DNA of 64,000 nt from Mycobacterium sp. 852002-51961_SCH5331710 (lineage in GTDB: Bacteria > Actinomycetota > Actinomycetes > Mycobacteriales > Mycobacteriaceae), in the NCBI RefSeq assembly GCF_001665535.1, contig NZ_LZSQ01000035.1:59604-123603 (forward strand). The letters are read 5' to 3'. The translations under genes were made by a program, and so were the position numbers. Below, piece after piece: positions 37,903 through 45,904 of the stretch (position 1 is the stretch's first letter; each line of letters starts with the position of its first letter). Under the pieces are notes generated by a model that saw only the letters and a list, made by a program, of their open reading frames with translations, did not search any database and was not told the DNA's origin.

Positions 37903-38346
37903 TCAGACCAGACCGGTCGCGTCGAACACCCACGACATGTCGGCGTTGGCGAAGTCCTCCATCCAGGTCGGCGGCGCGTTGTTAGCCAGCGCACCCATGT
38001 CCCAGTAGTCCTTCCACAGGGTGATCTTGCCGTCCTCGACGCGATGCACCGTGACGAACTGAAGCACGGCTGATTCGCCGGTAGGCCAATGCCATTCCTC
38101 GGAATGCTCGTACATGACGTCTGTGCCGTTGTCGACCATAAGGCCGGTGAAGTTCTCGTAGGAGGCCAGCGGCTCGAGGCCGATCTTGAGCCGCTTTACG
38201 ATGTCCTCCGGACCGCGCGCGGCGGCCGCCGGGCCCACGGGCATGTCGAGGTAGATGCAGTCCTCGGACAGGAAGGTCTTGACCTCCTCCCAGTCACGCG
38301 CCGACAGCGCCTTCCACATGCCGAGAACCGTATCCTCAACCGACAC
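37903..38346 (-). CDS. NTF2-like (limonene-epoxide hydrolase/SnoaL-like) protein
   Basis: A 147-residue NTF2-fold protein: VEDTVLGMWKALSARDWEEV, FLSEDCIYLDMPVGPAAAAR, EEWHWPTGESAVLQFVTVHR, ITLWKDYWDMGAL. The D..R..D pattern of limonene-1,2-epoxide hydrolases is suggestive (ED, HRVEDGKITLWKDYWD). Start ATG 38346 overlaps the stop of the amidohydrolase gene by 11 bp, so they form an operon. Confidence 0.8.
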   Translation of the reverse strand: MSVEDTVLGMWKALSARDWEEVKTFLSEDCIYLDMPVGPAAAARGPEDIVKRLKIGLEPLASYENFTGLMVDNGTDVMYEHSEEWHWPTGESAVLQFVTVHRVEDGKITLWKDYWDMGALANNAPPTWMEDFANADMSWVFDATGLV

Positions 38347-40126
38347 TGGTCAATTCACCTTCCTGTGAGGCGGGCGCAGGTGACTTGTGTGCTGCGCGCA
38401 GGAAACGCCCGGTCCGCCGTTGGCCGACGAGCTCGGTCTGCTTACCGTCCAAGAAGACCGCACGGCCGCCGACGAACACCGCCGCTACCGTCTCGTCGTT
38501 GCGGTTGACCATGCGGGGCAGGCCGCCGTACTGGTCGACACGCTCCTCGGCGTAACGGTCCAGCGAGTCATCGAGGTGGTCCGGGTCGACGATCACGACG
38601 TCGGCCCGGTCGCCCATGCGCAGATGCCCGGCGTCCAGCCGGTACCAGTCGGCCAGCTCGCCGGTGAGCCGGTGCACCGCGTGTTCGATTGTCATGAACG
38701 GCTTTCCGGCGCGTTCGGCGCTGTGCACATGGCGAAGCAACCGTAACCCCATGTTGTAGAACGCCATGTTGCGCAGGTGCGCGCCCGCGTCAGAGAAGCC
38801 CATCTGGATACCCGAGTCCGCCGCGAGCTTCTTGAGCACCTTGGGACGGTGGTTGGAGATCGTGGTGCGCCAGCGCAACGCCGTGCCGTGTTCGAGCACC
38901 AAATCGAGGAACGCGTCGACGGGATGCACACCGCCCCGCTCCTGCCCGACCTGGCCGAACGACTTGCCGACGACCGAGGCGTCGGGGCACGCGACGATCT
39001 CGGCGTCGAAGAAATCGCGCTGCCACACCCGAATACCGAGCTTGCTCTCGTACTCCTTGCGGAAGCGCCGGCGGTAGGCGGCGTCCCGCATCAACTCATT
39101 GCGCTCGACCTCGTCGCGCAGATGCAGCGCCGCCGCACCCGCGCCGAACTCCTCGAACACCACCAGGTCGATGCCGTCGGCGTAGACCTCGAACGGGACG
39201 GGCAGGTGCTGCCAACGGAAGTTCCCACCGAGCTTGTTGACCAGCCGGGCCGCCGGGCCCAGGGCGTGGATGCTGTACGGGTTCGACTTCACGTCCGCCG
39301 CCGACAACAGGCTGGTCTTGAGCGGGTTGCGGACGATGCCGAGCGACTGCGCCAGCTGCGAGCCGAGGTTGAGCGGGTTCTGAATGTCCGGGCCCGACTG
39401 CAGGATTCGGCCAGTGCGTCGCAGCAGCGACTTCAGCCGGCGTAGCTCACGCGGCTTTGCGTACGTCGACGGTAGGGTCCTCGAGCGGCACACGTCGCCG
39501 TCGAGCTTGTCGAACACCAGTTGTTGCGAGGACATTCCGACGAACCCGGCCTTGAGCGCCTCGGACAGCCAGCGCTCCATCTGAGCCTGCTCGGCTTTGG
39601 TGGGTCGCTGGTCTTTGCGGGTGGCGCGATCGAGTCCCATCGTCGCGGCGCGCATGTCGGAGTGGCCGATGAAGGCCGCGATGTTGGGGCCGAGTGGTCG
39701 CGACTCCAGCGCCTGGATGTATTCCTCGCAGTTCGTCCAGGTCTTGTGCTGCTCGACCGCGCCGATCACGTGGTCGCGCGGGATCGCCTCCACCCGGCCG
39801 AAGATGTCGCCGGCGTCGCTGGCGTCGACGTGCACGGTGGACAGTGAGCAAGACCCGAGCATCACCGTGGTCACGCCGTGGCGCAGCGATTCGGCGAGGG
39901 CCGGCCCGTTGAGCACCTCGACGTCGTAGTGGGTGTGGATGTCGAGCATGCCGGGCAGGACCCACTTGCCGGTGGCGTCGATGACTTGCGGGCAGCCGGT
40001 GGCGTCGAGTTCGTCGGGGCTGATCGACACGACGTGCCCGTCGCGGATGCCCAGGTTGCGGACCGCCGACGGGGCACCGGTGCCATCGAACCAGCGGCCG
40101 TTGCGGATGATCGTGTCGTAGGTCAC
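38336..40126 (-). CDS. N-acyl-D-amino-acid deacylase-like amidohydrolase
   Basis: A 596-residue amidohydrolase-superfamily protein of the D-aminoacylase type: VLPGMLDIHTHYDVEV (HxH metal site), RHGVTTVMLGSCSLS, FIGHSDMRAATMG, and later GFSDAGAHLRNMAFY with metal Asp and FMTIEHAVHRLTGELADWY. The dehydro-sugar/hydantoinase-like beta-sandwich ends the chain (DRADVVIVDPDHLDD). Substrate unknown, possibly N-acyl-D-amino acids or a cyclic amide. It precedes the NTF2-like gene in the same operon; a palindromic operator lies 36 bp upstream. Confidence 0.87.
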   Translation of the reverse strand: MTYDTIIRNGRWFDGTGAPSAVRNLGIRDGHVVSISPDELDATGCPQVIDATGKWVLPGMLDIHTHYDVEVLNGPALAESLRHGVTTVMLGSCSLSTVHVDASDAGDIFGRVEAIPRDHVIGAVEQHKTWTNCEEYIQALESRPLGPNIAAFIGHSDMRAATMGLDRATRKDQRPTKAEQAQMERWLSEALKAGFVGMSSQQLVFDKLDGDVCRSRTLPSTYAKPRELRRLKSLLRRTGRILQSGPDIQNPLNLGSQLAQSLGIVRNPLKTSLLSAADVKSNPYSIHALGPAARLVNKLGGNFRWQHLPVPFEVYADGIDLVVFEEFGAGAAALHLRDEVERNELMRDAAYRRRFRKEYESKLGIRVWQRDFFDAEIVACPDASVVGKSFGQVGQERGGVHPVDAFLDLVLEHGTALRWRTTISNHRPKVLKKLAADSGIQMGFSDAGAHLRNMAFYNMGLRLLRHVHSAERAGKPFMTIEHAVHRLTGELADWYRLDAGHLRMGDRADVVIVDPDHLDDSLDRYAEERVDQYGGLPRMVNRNDETVAAVFVGGRAVFLDGKQTELVGQRRTGRFLRAAHKSPAPASQEGELTSVG

Positions 40127-40161
40127 CCCGTCATAGAACCGTCCGCCAATTAGCCTGTCAA

Positions 40162-40183
40162 TCGAATCCGTGAACAGATTCGA
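40162..40183. promoter_or_regulatory. Palindromic operator between divergent operons
   Basis: TCGAATC-N8-GATTCGA, perfect 7-bp arms in 22 bp, between the amidohydrolase (start 40126) and the dienelactone hydrolase (start 40282). No regulator gene lies next to it, so its binding protein must be encoded elsewhere. Size fits a TetR-type or similar dimeric repressor. Confidence 0.62.
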
Positions 40184-40281
40184 GATTTTGTCTACTTACT
40201 CGACTGACATGCAGTTATTCGCGCGGCCACCTGTCCGCTGGTGGGTTCCGGTGGCGTCGGCATCGGGGCATACTCGCGGAG

Positions 40282-41193
40282 GTGACCCCTTTGCAGCGGT
40301 ACATCGCCGAAGAAATCGCCACTGATCACGTCGATGGATTGCTGTCCCGACGCGAAGCGCTGCGCCGGCTCGCGCTGCTGGGTATCGGCACCGCGGGGGC
40401 CACGGCGTTGTTCGCCGCATGCAGCCAGAACCGTGAGCCGACGACCGACGCCCCTGCCACGTCGAGCGGCGCCGCCACCGCGAGCGCCCCGCCGCCCGGC
40501 AGTGAGAACACCGTGCCCACCACCCCGATCACCTGGGCCGGACCGCGCGGCGAACTGCGGGCCGCGTGGGCCGAAGCCCAGGAGCCACGCGGCGCCGTTC
40601 TCGTGATCCACGAGAACAAGGGCCTCAACGACCACATTCGCTCGGTCGCCGGCCGCTTCGCCGGAACCGGATACTCCGCGTTGGCGATCGACCTGCTCTC
40701 CGCTCAGGGCGGTACGGCTACCTTCGCCGATCCCGCCGAGGCGACGGCCGCGCTGGGCAAGATCCCGCCGGAGGACGCGATCGCCGACCTGAAATCGGGT
40801 GTGGACGAACTGCAGAAACGCGTACCCGGCAAGAAGGTCGCCGCCGTCGGCTTCTGCATGGGCGGTGGTTACGTGTGGCGGCTGTTGGCCGCCGGTGAAC
40901 CCAGGCTGTCGGCCGCTGTGCCGTTCTACGGACCAACGCCGGACAATCCCGACTTCTCTGGCTCTAAAGAGGTTGCGGTGCTTGGCATTTACGCGGCACA
41001 GGATCAGCGGGTCAACGCCACCGAACCCGTCGCGCGGGCCGCGCTCGAGAAGGCGGGCCTGGTCTTCGAGTTGGTCACCGAACCCGACGCCAACCACGCG
41101 TTCTTCAACAACACCGGGGAGCGGTACAACGCGGCGGCAGCGGCCGACGCGTGGCGCCGCGTGCAGGACTGGTTCAGCCGCTACCTGGCCTGA
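40282..41193 (+). CDS. Exported dienelactone-hydrolase-family lipoprotein
   Basis: A 303-residue protein. The N-terminus has SRREALRRLALLGIGTAGAT followed by ALFAACSQ: a twin-arginine-like RR signal with a lipobox ending in Cys near residue 50. The hydrolase core keeps the DLH triad: Cys in GFCMGGGYVWR, Asp in YAAQDQRVN, His in EPDANHAFFNNTG, and Glu in VIHENKGLND. GTG 40282 has a CATACT -10 box 7 nt upstream, so leaderless. The substrate is likely a lactone or ester outside the membrane. Confidence 0.85.
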   Translation: MTPLQRYIAEEIATDHVDGLLSRREALRRLALLGIGTAGATALFAACSQNREPTTDAPATSSGAATASAPPPGSENTVPTTPITWAGPRGELRAAWAEAQEPRGAVLVIHENKGLNDHIRSVAGRFAGTGYSALAIDLLSAQGGTATFADPAEATAALGKIPPEDAIADLKSGVDELQKRVPGKKVAAVGFCMGGGYVWRLLAAGEPRLSAAVPFYGPTPDNPDFSGSKEVAVLGIYAAQDQRVNATEPVARAALEKAGLVFELVTEPDANHAFFNNTGERYNAAAAADAWRRVQDWFSRYLA

Positions 41194-41242
41194 TGTCGTG
41201 CTTACGCAAGGAAAGGCAGCACATGAGGGCCCGGTGGTGGCC

Positions 41243-41248
41243 TACGAT
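41243..41248 (+). promoter_or_regulatory. -10 box of the small secreted protein gene
   Basis: TACGAT ends 6 nt before ATG 41255 and no ribosome site is seen, consistent with a leaderless transcript starting at the ATG. Confidence 0.5.
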
Positions 41249-41254
41249 CCGAAG

Positions 41255-41653
41255 ATGATCAGGTCGCTGATGGTCGCGGTCTTCACCGTTGCCCTGAGCT
41301 GTCTGTCGGTGACCGCGGTGGCGGACGCCGAGCCGGCCGATCCGCCATGCACCTTCACGCTCTCGGCACCGCACGTCGTCCAGGTGTCGGGCACCGACAT
41401 GGTGGCGGTGACGATGACGCCTGCCGACTGCAACGGCGGCACGCCCTATCAGTCGGTCGCCTGCGTCGAACTCCAGGGCAGCCCCGGGCCGCAGCGATGC
41501 GAGCAGAACAACGGTCTGCTGACCGCGCTGGCGTACTACTCGCCGTACCAACCGGGCGCCACCTATGTGGCCACCGGCCGCGGTTGCTCGACGGCGGGCA
41601 ACCCTCCCGAACCGGTCTGCCGGCCGTGGGGACCGTTGGCCGCCACGCTCTGA
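41255..41653 (+). CDS. Secreted six-cysteine protein
   Basis: A 132-residue protein: signal peptide MIRSLMVAVFTVALSCLSVT ending near AVADA, then a mature part with six cysteines (PPCTFTL, PADCNGG, VACVELQ, QRCEQNN, GRGCSTA, PVCRPWG), probably three disulfides. The layout resembles small immunoglobulin-like or envelope proteins. The start is set by the signal peptide and by the leaderless promoter at 41243. Convergent with the winged-helix gene (stops 2 bp apart). Function unknown. Confidence 0.78.
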   Translation: MIRSLMVAVFTVALSCLSVTAVADAEPADPPCTFTLSAPHVVQVSGTDMVAVTMTPADCNGGTPYQSVACVELQGSPGPQRCEQNNGLLTALAYYSPYQPGATYVATGRGCSTAGNPPEPVCRPWGPLAATL

Positions 41654-41655
41654 CG

Positions 41656-42147
41656 TCACGCCGCGACGTACACCTCGGGTCCGGGATCGAAGCGGTACCC
41701 GCGGCTGCGGATCGTCGTCAGGACTCCGGCGAACCGGCCTAGTTTGGCTCGTATCCGACGGATGTGGGTGTCGACGGTCCGCCGCGAATCACCTGGCGAC
41801 CGGTCCTGCCAGACCTGGGCGATCAACTCGTCGCGCGAAATGACGGTGCCCGGCCGTGTCGCGAAGTGGCACAGCAATTCGAACTCGCGGTAGGTCATCC
41901 GCACACACTGCCCGTCGACACGCACCTCGCGCGCGGCCCGGTCGATCGACAACCCGGTGGCCGGTCGGGGCCGGTGACGCGGCGTGGAGGCGCGGGTGAT
42001 AGCCGCCTCGCGCACCCGGACGCCGGGAACCGACGTGGCGATGAGGCGTCCGTACTCGTCCGCGAGATGCGCTGTGCGGCCCGCTAATACGGGTGAGTCG
42101 TGGGGGATGTCGAAAACCAGCACCACCTGAAGCTCGGCAGCGATCAT
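41656..42147 (-). CDS. OmpR/PhoB-type winged-helix regulator without a recognisable receiver domain
   Basis: A 163-residue protein whose C-terminus is a typical trans_reg_C winged helix: GLSIDRAAREVRVDGQCVRM, LCHFATRPGTVISRDELIAQ, RTVDTHIRRIRAKLG. The N-terminal about 70 residues (AAELQVVLVFDIPHDSPVLA) are not a phosphorylatable receiver; no DD..D..K pattern is seen. ATG 42147 is chosen by that segment; a GTG at 42234 is an in-frame longer option. It lies directly after the MetQ-like gene, so it may control the nitrogen/sulfur-scavenging cluster around it. Confidence 0.8.
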   Translation of the reverse strand: MIAAELQVVLVFDIPHDSPVLAGRTAHLADEYGRLIATSVPGVRVREAAITRASTPRHRPRPATGLSIDRAAREVRVDGQCVRMTYREFELLCHFATRPGTVISRDELIAQVWQDRSPGDSRRTVDTHIRRIRAKLGRFAGVLTTIRSRGYRFDPGPEVYVAA

Positions 42148-42239
42148 GCCCTGCCGATGCGAGGCGGACTGGTACACCCCATCACTGTCATCGCGCCCGA
42201 CCGTGCGGCCCAGCTTTTCGCTCGCCCTGAGCACAACGC

Positions 42240-42989
42240 CTAGAACGCCGCCAGCACCTGACCCGCGTACGTGGTGGTGATGAACTCCCGGGTCGATTCG
42301 CAGTTCAGCGCGTGGGCCAGCGCACGCACCGCGACGCCGTCATGGTTGTCGGGTCTGGCCACCAGATATTCGGAGTACGCCGGGTTTCCACGGTCGCAGT
42401 ACAGGGCGCTGCCGATGTCGACGCCCCATTCCATCGCCTGGTTGCCGAACAGGAAGACCACGTCGAAGTCCTCGCGCAGTTCGCCCAGCGTCCAACTGGT
42501 CAGCTCCTTGAAGATCAGCCGGCGTGGGTTGGCCCTGATGTCGGTCAAACCCACTAGGCCCTTGCGCGCACGCACACACTCGATCAGCCCCAGGTCGTCG
42601 AGCATCACCAGCGACCGGTCGACGTTGACCGGGTCCGACGGCAGCGCCACTTCGGCGTAATCGGGAATGGCGGCCACGTCGGCGATCTCGGTGGAGTACA
42701 ACCCGAACGGCTCGATGTGCACCGGCACGACCGGCACCAGGAGGTTTCCCGTGCGACGGTTGAAGTCGTCCAGGAACGGCAGGTACTGGAAGAAGTTCGC
42801 GTGCAGACGTCCCGCGGCGAGCAACTCGTTGGGTTCGTCGAAACTCTCGAATATCTCGATCTGCAGGTCGATGTCGTGTCGCACCATCAGATCCCGTGCA
42901 TGATCGAGGATCTCGGCGTGCGGCACCGGTGTGGCCCCCACCCGCAGCGGGCGCCCCCTGGCCCGCACCGCTCGCACCGAGCTGCTCAC
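42240..42989 (-). CDS. MetQ/NlpA-family binding protein lacking a signal peptide
   Basis: A 249-residue periplasmic-binding-protein fold of the NlpA/MetQ family: RPLRVGATPVPHAEILDHAR, FESFDEPNELLAAGRLHANF, FFQYLPFLDDFNRRTG, VALPSDPVNVDRSLVMLDDL. All normal members are lipoproteins with a signal peptide and a lipobox; this one has neither, and no ABC permease or ATPase is next to it. GTG 42989 has a TAGTCT box 7 nt upstream (leaderless); upstream codons are open but show no start. It may be a cytoplasmic sensor that hands its ligand state to the winged-helix regulator. Confidence 0.82.
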   Translation of the reverse strand: MSSSVRAVRARGRPLRVGATPVPHAEILDHARDLMVRHDIDLQIEIFESFDEPNELLAAGRLHANFFQYLPFLDDFNRRTGNLLVPVVPVHIEPFGLYSTEIADVAAIPDYAEVALPSDPVNVDRSLVMLDDLGLIECVRARKGLVGLTDIRANPRRLIFKELTSWTLGELREDFDVVFLFGNQAMEWGVDIGSALYCDRGNPAYSEYLVARPDNHDGVAVRALAHALNCESTREFITTTYAGQVLAAF

Positions 42990-42996
42990 CGCCCGA

Positions 42997-43002
42997 AGAC
43001 TA
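42997..43002 (-). promoter_or_regulatory. -10 box of the MetQ-like gene
   Basis: TAGTCT on the minus strand ends 7 nt before GTG 42989; no ribosome site, so the transcript is probably leaderless. Confidence 0.5.
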
Positions 43003-43139
43003 CAGAGGCGGCCGAGGTGTGCAAGTCCGCCCGAATGTGTCCAATTGTTACTACCTAGGACTCACGGTGACTTCAGATGTGGTGCCACGCAGCGCGTTAT
43101 CCCTATCGTGCCCGTAACTACCACCGAAGGACGCAGTAC

Positions 43140-44573
43140 ATGTCTGAAATCGTCGCGCCTCCAGAAGCTTTGAGCGAGGAAGCCGGAGCGCCCGCACGCA
43201 AGCTGCGGGGCAATCTCGGGGTGCCCGCCATCGTGTTCATGGTCGTCGCCGCGGCGGCACCACTCGGTGTGATCGGCGGTGTCGTCCCGCTGGGGCTGGC
43301 CTCGGGCAACGGCGCCGGGTTCCCTGCGACCTTCGTCGCCGCCACCATCGTGCTGCTGTTCTTCGCGGTCGGTTTCACCGCACTGACTCCCTACGTCGAG
43401 GAGGCGGGGGCGTTCTTCTCCTATGTCCGCAAGGCTCTGGGTTTTCCGGTCGGCATCGGCATCGCGTTCGTCGCACTCCTGAGCTACGTCGCGCTGGAGG
43501 CCGGCGTCTACGGCCTACTCGGCCCGGCAGGCGTCAGCGTCGTCGAACTGTTCGGCGGCCCCACCCTTCCGTGGTGGTTGTTCGCCGCGGTCGCCTTCGT
43601 GGTCACCACCTATCTCGGTTACCGCAACATCGAGCTGTCCAGTCGGGTGCTCGCCGTGCTCCTGACCGCCGAGATCGCGATCGTGTTGGTCCTCGACCTG
43701 GTGATCGTCGTGCAGGGCGGCGACCACGGGCTGTCCAGCGGCATCGTCAATCCGAACGCAATCTTCTCCGGCTCGTTGGGCATCGGGTTGTTGTTCGCGC
43801 TGATCAGTTACGTCGGGTTCGAGGCCACCGCGATCTTCCGGGACGAGGCCCGCACCCCGGAACGGACCATCCCGCGCGCCACCTACGCCGCCTTGCTCCT
43901 CATCGGCGTGTTCTATGCGGTCACCAGCTGGGCGTTGATCTCGGGCTGGGGCGACGAGCAGGCCATCACCCAGGCCACCGAGGCGGGCGGCACATTCCTG
44001 GCCGACACCGCCCAGCGCTACATCGGCCTCGTCGGCACCGACATCATCACCGTCCTCTATTTCACCAGCCTGTTCGCCTGCATCCTGGCCTTCCACAACG
44101 TCGCGTCGCGCTACGTGTTCGCGCTGTCGCAGCGCGACGTGCTTCCCGCGTCGTTGAGCTATCCGCACACCAAACACGGCTCGCCGCACCAGGCTTCGCT
44201 GTGGATCTCCGGTGTCGTCGCGGTGAGTATCGCGCTGGCGGTGGTCTTCACGCTCGACCCGGCCGCGCAGTTCTACACCTGGTTCGCCGGCACGACGACC
44301 GTCGGATTCGTGGTGCTGCTGATCGCCACGTCGGTTTCGGTTCTGGTGTTCTTCGCTCGCGATCGGCGGGGCCATTCACAGTGGCGGGTGCGTATCGCAC
44401 CGGCGCTGGGGCTCGTCGGGCTGACCGCGGCGCTGGTGCTGATTCTCGCCAACCTGAGGGATCTGGTGGGTGGTTCGAGCATCCTCGCCTGGATCGTCAT
44501 CGGGCTGCTGGTCGGCTCCTTCGCCGTCGGCACAGTCGTCGGCACCCGCGTCGGGGAACAGGCCCACACATGA
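43140..44573 (+). CDS. APC-family amino-acid/amine permease
   Basis: A 477-residue integral membrane protein with 12 hydrophobic segments. Family pieces: VPAIVFMVVAAAAPLGVIGG, TPYVEEAGAFFSYVRKALGF, ISYVGFEATAIFRDEARTPE (a conserved TM6 region), and FFARDRRGHSQW. GAAGGA precedes ATG 43140. It is first of three ATGA-linked genes with a GS-like ligase and a DszC-like monooxygenase, so its substrate is probably an amine or amino acid that is gamma-glutamylated after import. Confidence 0.88.
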   Translation: MSEIVAPPEALSEEAGAPARKLRGNLGVPAIVFMVVAAAAPLGVIGGVVPLGLASGNGAGFPATFVAATIVLLFFAVGFTALTPYVEEAGAFFSYVRKALGFPVGIGIAFVALLSYVALEAGVYGLLGPAGVSVVELFGGPTLPWWLFAAVAFVVTTYLGYRNIELSSRVLAVLLTAEIAIVLVLDLVIVVQGGDHGLSSGIVNPNAIFSGSLGIGLLFALISYVGFEATAIFRDEARTPERTIPRATYAALLLIGVFYAVTSWALISGWGDEQAITQATEAGGTFLADTAQRYIGLVGTDIITVLYFTSLFACILAFHNVASRYVFALSQRDVLPASLSYPHTKHGSPHQASLWISGVVAVSIALAVVFTLDPAAQFYTWFAGTTTVGFVVLLIATSVSVLVFFARDRRGHSQWRVRIAPALGLVGLTAALVLILANLRDLVGGSSILAWIVIGLLVGSFAVGTVVGTRVGEQAHT

Positions 44574-45904
44574 CGCAGACGATCGAATCCGCTCCGGCGG
44601 CCGAGCGAGAACTGCTGGCCCGCCTCGACGACGGCTCCCTGACCGAGATCGAGGTCGCGTGGAGCGATCCGTTCGGCCACGCTCAGGGCAAGCGCATCCC
44701 GGCGGCTCAGTTCCTCGAACGCGCGCGCGGCGCCGGGTTCGCGTTCTGCGAGGCGTCGCTGGGCTGGAACACCGACGGAACCGTGATCGAGTCGTTGCGG
44801 CTCACGAACTGGGACGGCGGCTATCCCGACGTGTACGCCGTACCCGACCTGACCACCTTCCGCCCACTGCCGTGGCGGCCCGGCGTCGGCCATGTCATCG
44901 CCGATGTCGTTGCGCACGACCGCAATCCGTCGCTGCTGGATCCGCGCGCCGTCCTGCGGCGGGTGCTGGCGCGGCTCGCCACCCACGGCTACACGGCCAA
45001 GGTCGGCGTGGAACTGGAGTTCTATCTGCTCGACCCCGACGGGTCGCCGTTTCAACACGACATCCACGCCTACTCGCTGGAGAACGCCAACGCGCTCGAC
45101 CCGCTGATCACCGACCTATACGAAACCCTCGGCGCTTTCACCCGATTGGAGGGCATCCAGACCGAGTACGGCCCGGGGCAGGTCGAAACGAACCTCGTCT
45201 ACACCGACGCGCTCGAGGCGGCCGACGACGCCGCGCGGCTCAAATACGCCGCCAAGGAGGTAGCCCGCAAACACGGCAAACTGGCGTCCTTCATGCCCAA
45301 GCCGTTCACCGAGCACTCCGGCAGTTCCGCTCATCTGCACATCTCGTTGTGGCACGACGGCGCACCGGCTTTCGCGCCGGTCGACGGCGGCGAGAACGAC
45401 CTGGCGCTGCGGGCGATCGCGGGACTGCTCGAGCATCTACCGTCGATCACATTGTTCGGTGCCCACTCGGTGAACGCCTACCGTCGCTTCGCACCCGATT
45501 CGTTCGCCCCCACGACGGTGACGTGGAGCCGCGACAATCGCAGTGCCGCGGTGCGCTCCCTGGTCGAGTCCGATCCGAACGCCACCCGGATCGAATTGCG
45601 TAGCGGTGCCTCTGATTCGAATCCCTACTGGCTGGTCGCCTCGGCGCTGGCCGCGGTGGTCGCCGGTATCGAGGCGGGCCGCACACCGGCCGAGCGCGGC
45701 GAGGGCAATCTCTACGGCAGCGGAGCACCGCTGCCGGAGTCCCTCGGGGTGGCGCTGGCGTTGGCCACCCAGGACGACACGATCACGGAGATCCTCGGTG
45801 CGGATTCCGTGCACGACTTCGCCGCGATCGCCCGCAGCGAGTGGGAGCAGTACATCGGCCATGTCAGCGACTGGGAACGCCGACGCTATCTGGCCAATTC
45901 ATGA
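44570..45904 (+). CDS. Glutamine-synthetase-like gamma-glutamylamide ligase
   Basis: A 444-residue GS-fold ligase, distinct from GlnA3: GYTAKVGVELEFYLLDPDGS (metal Glu), IQTEYGPGQVETNLVYTDAL, FMPKPFTEHSGSSAHLHISL, TTVTWSRDNRSAAVRSLVES. Related enzymes (PuuA, IpuC, Streptomyces GlnA4) join glutamate to polyamines, isopropylamine or ethanolamine. The start overlaps the permease stop as ATGA and its own stop overlaps the next gene, so import and ligation are coupled. Substrate unproven. Confidence 0.87.
   Translation: MTQTIESAPAAERELLARLDDGSLTEIEVAWSDPFGHAQGKRIPAAQFLERARGAGFAFCEASLGWNTDGTVIESLRLTNWDGGYPDVYAVPDLTTFRPLPWRPGVGHVIADVVAHDRNPSLLDPRAVLRRVLARLATHGYTAKVGVELEFYLLDPDGSPFQHDIHAYSLENANALDPLITDLYETLGAFTRLEGIQTEYGPGQVETNLVYTDALEAADDAARLKYAAKEVARKHGKLASFMPKPFTEHSGSSAHLHISLWHDGAPAFAPVDGGENDLALRAIAGLLEHLPSITLFGAHSVNAYRRFAPDSFAPTTVTWSRDNRSAAVRSLVESDPNATRIELRSGASDSNPYWLVASALAAVVAGIEAGRTPAERGEGNLYGSGAPLPESLGVALALATQDDTITEILGADSVHDFAAIARSEWEQYIGHVSDWERRRYLANS

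Noticed and set aside
42240..42989. Longer MetQ-like protein with an upstream signal peptide
   Set aside because: The frame stays open upstream of 42989 but contains no ATG or GTG start and no hydrophobic stretch, and the -10 box would be inside the coding sequence.
42990..43139. Possible GlnR box upstream of the APC permease
   Set aside because: GTTAC at about 43047 is not followed by a convincing GaAAc at the required spacing; only fragments match. It would have suited a nitrogen cluster but is not supported.
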